Below are positions 61,069 through 64,000 of a stretch of DNA of 64,000 nucleotides, in pieces; within the stretch, counting starts at the first letter, position 1, and the number at the start of each line of letters is the position of its first letter. The stretch lies in assembly GCF_047601025.1 (NCBI RefSeq), contig NZ_JASGJZ010000001.1, positions 2,418,001 through 2,482,000 of the forward strand, written 5' to 3'. This stretch comes from Pseudorhodoferax sp047601025 (GTDB lineage: Bacteria; Pseudomonadota; Gammaproteobacteria; Burkholderiales; Burkholderiaceae_C). The translations under genes and the position numbers were made by a program. The notes beneath the pieces were generated by a model, which saw only the letters and a program-made list of their open reading frames with translations, searched no databases and was not told where the DNA came from.

Positions 61069-62004
61069 TCAAGCGTAATACGCCAGCGCCTTCTTCATCT
61101 TCTTCATGGCCGCGGCCTCGATCTGGCGGATGCGCTCGGCGCTCACGCCATAGTCGGCGGCCAGCTCGTGCAGCGTCATGCCGCCCGAGCCGTCGTCGTT
61201 GACCTTGAGCCAGCGCTCCTCGACGATGCGCCGGCTGCGCGGGTCCAGCCCGGCCAGCGCGGTGCTGATGCCGTCGCTGGCCAGCCGGTCGCGCTGGCGC
61301 GCCTCGATCTGCGCGGTTGGCTCCTGCCGGCCGTCGGCCAGGTAGGCGATCGGGCCGTAGGCTTCCTCGCCGCCGTCGGCCGGGCCCGGGTCCAGTACCA
61401 CGTCGCCGCCGGCCAGGCGCGCTTCCATCTCGATCACGTCCTCGCGCTTGACGCTCAACTGCTCGGCCATGGCCGCGATCTCGCCGTCCGACAGCGTGTC
61501 GCGGTGCGTGGCGCCGTCGGCGGCCTCGGCCTTGAAACCCTGCTTCATCGAGCGCAGATTGAAGAACAGCTTGCGCTGGGCCTTGGTGGTCGCCACCTTG
61601 ACCATGCGCCAGTTCTTCAGGATGTACTCGTGCATTTCGGCCTTGATCCAGTGCAGCGCATAGCTGACCAGACGCACGCCCTGGTCGGGGTCGAAGCGCT
61701 TGACGGCCTTCATCAGGCCCACGTTGCCTTCCTGGATCAGGTCGCCGTGCGGCAGGCCGTAGCCCAGGTACTGCCGGGCCACGGACACCACCAGGCGCAG
61801 GTGCGACAGCACCAGCTTGCCGGCGGCTTCCAGGTCGTTGTCGTTCTTCAGCTGGCGCGCGTACTGCTGCTCCTCTTCCACGGAGAGCATGGGCAGCCGG
61901 TTGACCGCCGAGATGTAGGCGTCCAGGTTGCCCAGCGGGGGAACCAGGGACCACGGGTTGGCGGCGGTGAGCGCGGTGGACACGGTTCCAGTTTGATGAC
62001 TCAT
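61069..62004 (-). CDS. rpoH: RNA polymerase heat-shock sigma factor 32
   Basis: A 311-residue sigma-70-family factor. Region 2: HLRLVVSVARQYLGYGLPHGDLIQEGNVGLMKAVKRFDPDQGVRLVSYALHWIKAEMHEYIL. The RpoH box QRKLFFNLRSMKQG (about 131-144) identifies the family. Region 4: GMTLHELAADYGVSAERIRQIEAAAMKKMK. Start ATG 62004 follows AAGGAAAGGA. A perfect CIRCE operator upstream implies HrcA repression. Directs transcription of heat-shock genes. Confidence 0.97.
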   Translation of the reverse strand: MSHQTGTVSTALTAANPWSLVPPLGNLDAYISAVNRLPMLSVEEEQQYARQLKNDNDLEAAGKLVLSHLRLVVSVARQYLGYGLPHGDLIQEGNVGLMKAVKRFDPDQGVRLVSYALHWIKAEMHEYILKNWRMVKVATTKAQRKLFFNLRSMKQGFKAEAADGATHRDTLSDGEIAAMAEQLSVKREDVIEMEARLAGGDVVLDPGPADGGEEAYGPIAYLADGRQEPTAQIEARQRDRLASDGISTALAGLDPRSRRIVEERWLKVNDDGSGGMTLHELAADYGVSAERIRQIEAAAMKKMKKALAYYA

Positions 62005-62032
62005 ACCAGATTCCTTTCCTTGGTGGACCATG

Positions 62033-62059
62033 TTAGCACTCTCATATGAAGAGTGCTAA
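62033..62059. promoter_or_regulatory. CIRCE operator (HrcA binding site) upstream of rpoH
   Basis: TTAGCACTC-N9-GAGTGCTAA, an exact match to the CIRCE consensus. It lies 29-55 bases before the rpoH start and 151 bases before selD on the other side. It should make rpoH a target of the heat-shock repressor HrcA. Confidence 0.95.
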
Positions 62060-62209
62060 AGACGGTGCGAAAGCAGGTTCTGCACTCGGGTTAACCCTGT
62101 TGGCAGATCTGGCGTGTTGGACTTGTCCGGCGGAAAAGGGTTCCCCATGGGCGCTGCCGGCGGCCTGGGCCAGAATGCACGCCGTCCCCAGCCCCTCCTG
62201 CCTGCGACC

Positions 62210-63274
62210 ATGTCCACTCCCGCACCGACCGCCGCCGAGCCCCGCCTGACCTCCCTGTCCCACGGCGGCGGCTGCGGCTGCAAGATCGCGCCCGGCGTGC
62301 TGTCCGAGATCCTGCGGCACCAGGGCGGCGGACTGCCGGTGCCGCCGGAGCTGCTGGTCGGCATCGAGACCTCGGACGACGCGGCCGTCTACCGGCTCAA
62401 CGACCAGCAGGCGCTGGTCGCGACGACCGACTTCTTCATGCCCATCGTGGACGACCCGTTCGACTTCGGCCGCATCGCCGCGACGAACGCGATCTCCGAC
62501 GTCTACGCCATGGGCGGCCGGCCGATCCTGGCGCTGGCGCTGGTCGGCATGCCGGTCAACGTGCTGTCCACCGCGACCATCGCCCGCATCCTGGCCGGCG
62601 GGCAATCGGTCTGCCAGGCGGCCGGCATCCCGGTCGCCGGCGGGCACACCATCGATTCGGTCGAGCCGATCTACGGCCTGGTGGCGCTGGGCCTGGTGCA
62701 CCCGGACAAGCTGCGCCGCAACACCGGCGCGCGGCCCGGCGACCGGCTGGTGCTGGGCAAGCCGCTGGGCGTGGGCGTGCTGTCGGCCGCGTTCAAGAAG
62801 GAACGGCTCGATGCCGCCGGCTACGCCCGCATGCTGGAGACCACGACGCGGCTGAACACCCCCGGCCCGGCGCTGGCCGAACTGCCCGGCGTGCACGCGC
62901 TGACCGACGTCACCGGCTTCGGCCTGGCCGGCCACGGCCTGGAACTGGCGCGCGGCGCCGGCTGCCGCGTGGTGCTGGACTGGGCGCGCGTGCCGGTGCT
63001 GGACGGCGTGCGCGCGCTGGTCGCCGCCGGCTGCGTGACCGGCGCCTCCGGCCGCAACTGGGCCGGCTACGGCGCCGAGGTCGCGCACGCCCTGCCGGCC
63101 GCCGAGCAGGCGCTGCTGACCGACCCGCAGACCAGCGGCGGCCTGCTGGTGGCCTGCGCGCCCGACAGCGTCGGGGACGTGCTGGCGCTGTTCCGGGCGC
63201 AGGGCTTCGCGGCCGCGGCCGAGATCGGCGAGGTGCAGCCCTGGACCGAAGGGCCGCGGCTGGTCGTGCGCTAG
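62210..63274 (+). CDS. selD: Selenide, water dikinase (selenophosphate synthase)
   Basis: A 354-residue enzyme that makes selenophosphate from selenide and ATP. Active-site loop GGGCGCK has Cys22 and Lys25 (Cys17 and Lys20 in E. coli), so the Cys form, no Sec. ATP-binding DVTGFGLAGHGLE and the C-terminal TDPQTSGGLLVA are typical. ATG 62210 was chosen by family start; an upstream ATG at 62114 is possible. selA and selB are not in the window. Confidence 0.96.
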   Translation: MSTPAPTAAEPRLTSLSHGGGCGCKIAPGVLSEILRHQGGGLPVPPELLVGIETSDDAAVYRLNDQQALVATTDFFMPIVDDPFDFGRIAATNAISDVYAMGGRPILALALVGMPVNVLSTATIARILAGGQSVCQAAGIPVAGGHTIDSVEPIYGLVALGLVHPDKLRRNTGARPGDRLVLGKPLGVGVLSAAFKKERLDAAGYARMLETTTRLNTPGPALAELPGVHALTDVTGFGLAGHGLELARGAGCRVVLDWARVPVLDGVRALVAAGCVTGASGRNWAGYGAEVAHALPAAEQALLTDPQTSGGLLVACAPDSVGDVLALFRAQGFAAAAEIGEVQPWTEGPRLVVR

Positions 63275-63284
63275 GGGCCGGGCG

Positions 63285-63797
63285 ATGCCGCGCTACGTCG
63301 CGTTGCTGCGAGGCGTCAGTCCGCAGAACTGCAGCATGCCGGCGCTGCGCCGCAGCCTGGAGGCCGCCGGCTTCGCGCGCGTGCGGACCGTGCTGTCCAG
63401 CGGCAATGCCGTGTTCGATGCGGACGAGGCGCCGGAGGCGGTGCTGGCGCAGCGCGTCGAGGCGGCCCAGCAGGCGGGCCTGGGGCGCCGCTTCGCGACC
63501 ATCGTGCGGTCGGTGGACGCGCTGCAGGCCCTGCTGGCCGGCGATCCGTTCGCCCCGTTCGGCTTTCCGCCGCAGGCCAAGCGCGTGGTCAGCTTCCTGC
63601 GCGCGCCGCGCGCGTCCCGGGTCCCGCTGCCGCTGACCCGCGGCTGCGCCACCGTGGCCTGCCAGGTCGGCGCCGAGGCGTTCACCGCCTACCTGCCCGG
63701 CGAGGGGCCGGTCTTCATGCAGCTGATCGAGCAGGCCTTCGGCGTGGACGTGACGACCCGCACCTGGGACACCGTGCGCAAGTGCGCGCAGGCGTAG
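63285..63797 (+). CDS. DUF1697 family protein
   Basis: A 170-residue protein beginning MPRYVALLRGVSPQNCSMPALRRSLEAAGFARVRTVLSSGNAVFD, the hallmark of DUF1697 (a small alpha/beta fold of unknown function). It has GDPFAPFGFPPQAKRVVSFL in the middle. It follows selD by 10 bases, but no functional link is known. Confidence 0.9.
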   Translation: MPRYVALLRGVSPQNCSMPALRRSLEAAGFARVRTVLSSGNAVFDADEAPEAVLAQRVEAAQQAGLGRRFATIVRSVDALQALLAGDPFAPFGFPPQAKRVVSFLRAPRASRVPLPLTRGCATVACQVGAEAFTAYLPGEGPVFMQLIEQAFGVDVTTRTWDTVRKCAQA

Positions 63798-63804
63798 CCG
63801 GCCG

Positions 63805-64000
63805 TCAGGCCGCGCCGCGCCCGTGCCGGCTCGACCCGCGCACCAGCAGCCGGCCCTGCAGCACCACGCGGCGCGGCGCGCGCCCGGGCTCGGCCAGCCG
63901 CTGCAGCAGCAGTTCGGCCGCGCTGCGGCCGAGTTCCTGCGTCGGCTGGGCCAGCACGGTGATGGCCGGCTCGGGCATCGTGGTCCAGTCGTTGTCGTCG
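63805..64000 (-). CDS. LacI-family transcriptional regulator, C-terminal fragment
   Basis: The last 64 codons of a gene whose start lies beyond the window. Reads DNDWTTMPEPAITVLAQPTQELGRSAAELLLQRLAEPGR then RRVVLQGRLLVRGSS. This is the end of a LacI/GalR ligand domain (the LGRSAAELLL and RLLVRGSS ends are typical). Effector unknown. Convergent with the DUF1697 gene. Confidence 0.88.
   Translation of the reverse strand, partial: DDNDWTTMPEPAITVLAQPTQELGRSAAELLLQRLAEPGRAPRRVVLQGRLLVRGSSRHGRGAA

Overview
This 64 kb window is a gene-dense, very GC-rich stretch of bacterial chromosome. Gene content and order point to a betaproteobacterium of the order Burkholderiales, near Comamonadaceae or the Schlegelella/Caldimonas group (inference). 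Supporting signs are the aa3 cytochrome oxidase locus with its small assembly proteins, the Bug/TctC binding protein, the yqgE-ruvX-pyrR-pyrB-pyrC' operon, the rubredoxin-thiD-hemL block, the purH-fis-dusB block and a second-type infA. I saw no insertion sequence, prophage, CRISPR array or rRNA operon. Both ends cut genes: an RND pump at the left and a LacI-type regulator at the right.

Layout. 1-10.2 kb is accessory: RND permease and outer-membrane channel, a BTAD/hydrolase fusion regulator, an MddA-like methyltransferase, a decayed hydrolase, a small Sel1-like secreted protein, a DNA glycosylase, and an RraA/SnoaL pair divergent from an IclR-SMP-30 fusion. 10.5-17.6 kb holds infA, a ferric-iron ABC permease and ATPase split around a Fur-like box, and an amino-acid cluster (aminotransferase, binding protein, racemase) divergent from an RpiR regulator with two operator-like repeats. 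17.7-22.4 kb is the pyrimidine operon yqgE-ruvX-pyrR-pyrB-pyrC'-plsC. 22.4-31 kb contains photolyase, PRC-barrel protein, rubredoxin, thiD, hemL, a glycine-zipper protein, purH, fis, dusB and yqaA.

31.2-35 kb has a DUF2501 protein, a YgiW-like protein, a QseBC-like two-component system and tRNA-Arg(CCU). 35-41 kb is the tamA-tamB outer-membrane assembly pair. 41-49 kb has a MoxR ATPase/VWA pair with a GNAT gene between them, a cytochrome c4, a TauE exporter, a stand-alone ParA ATPase, trmL, comF and a BioC-like gene. 49-58.4 kb is the aa3 oxidase locus: coxB, coxA, a 36-residue protein, ctaG and coxC, a terminator, then SURF1, a SCO-like protein, ctaA, ctaB and sco. The last part has a membrane-anchored beta-helix protein, a Bug protein, rpoH under a perfect CIRCE operator, selD, a DUF1697 protein and the LacI fragment.

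The most coherent system is the respiratory locus, which encodes oxidase subunits, copper delivery and heme A synthesis together. Several candidate regulatory elements are visible by eye: CIRCE at rpoH, a Fur-like box, a 20-bp element shared by the ygiW-like gene and the QseB-like regulator gene, and paired operators at the RpiR and IclR genes. I do not see a clearly new multi-gene defence or mobile system. The most unusual items are the fusion regulators, the RraA/IclR-SMP-30 module, the GNAT-interrupted MoxR/VWA operon and the shared or paired operator motifs.
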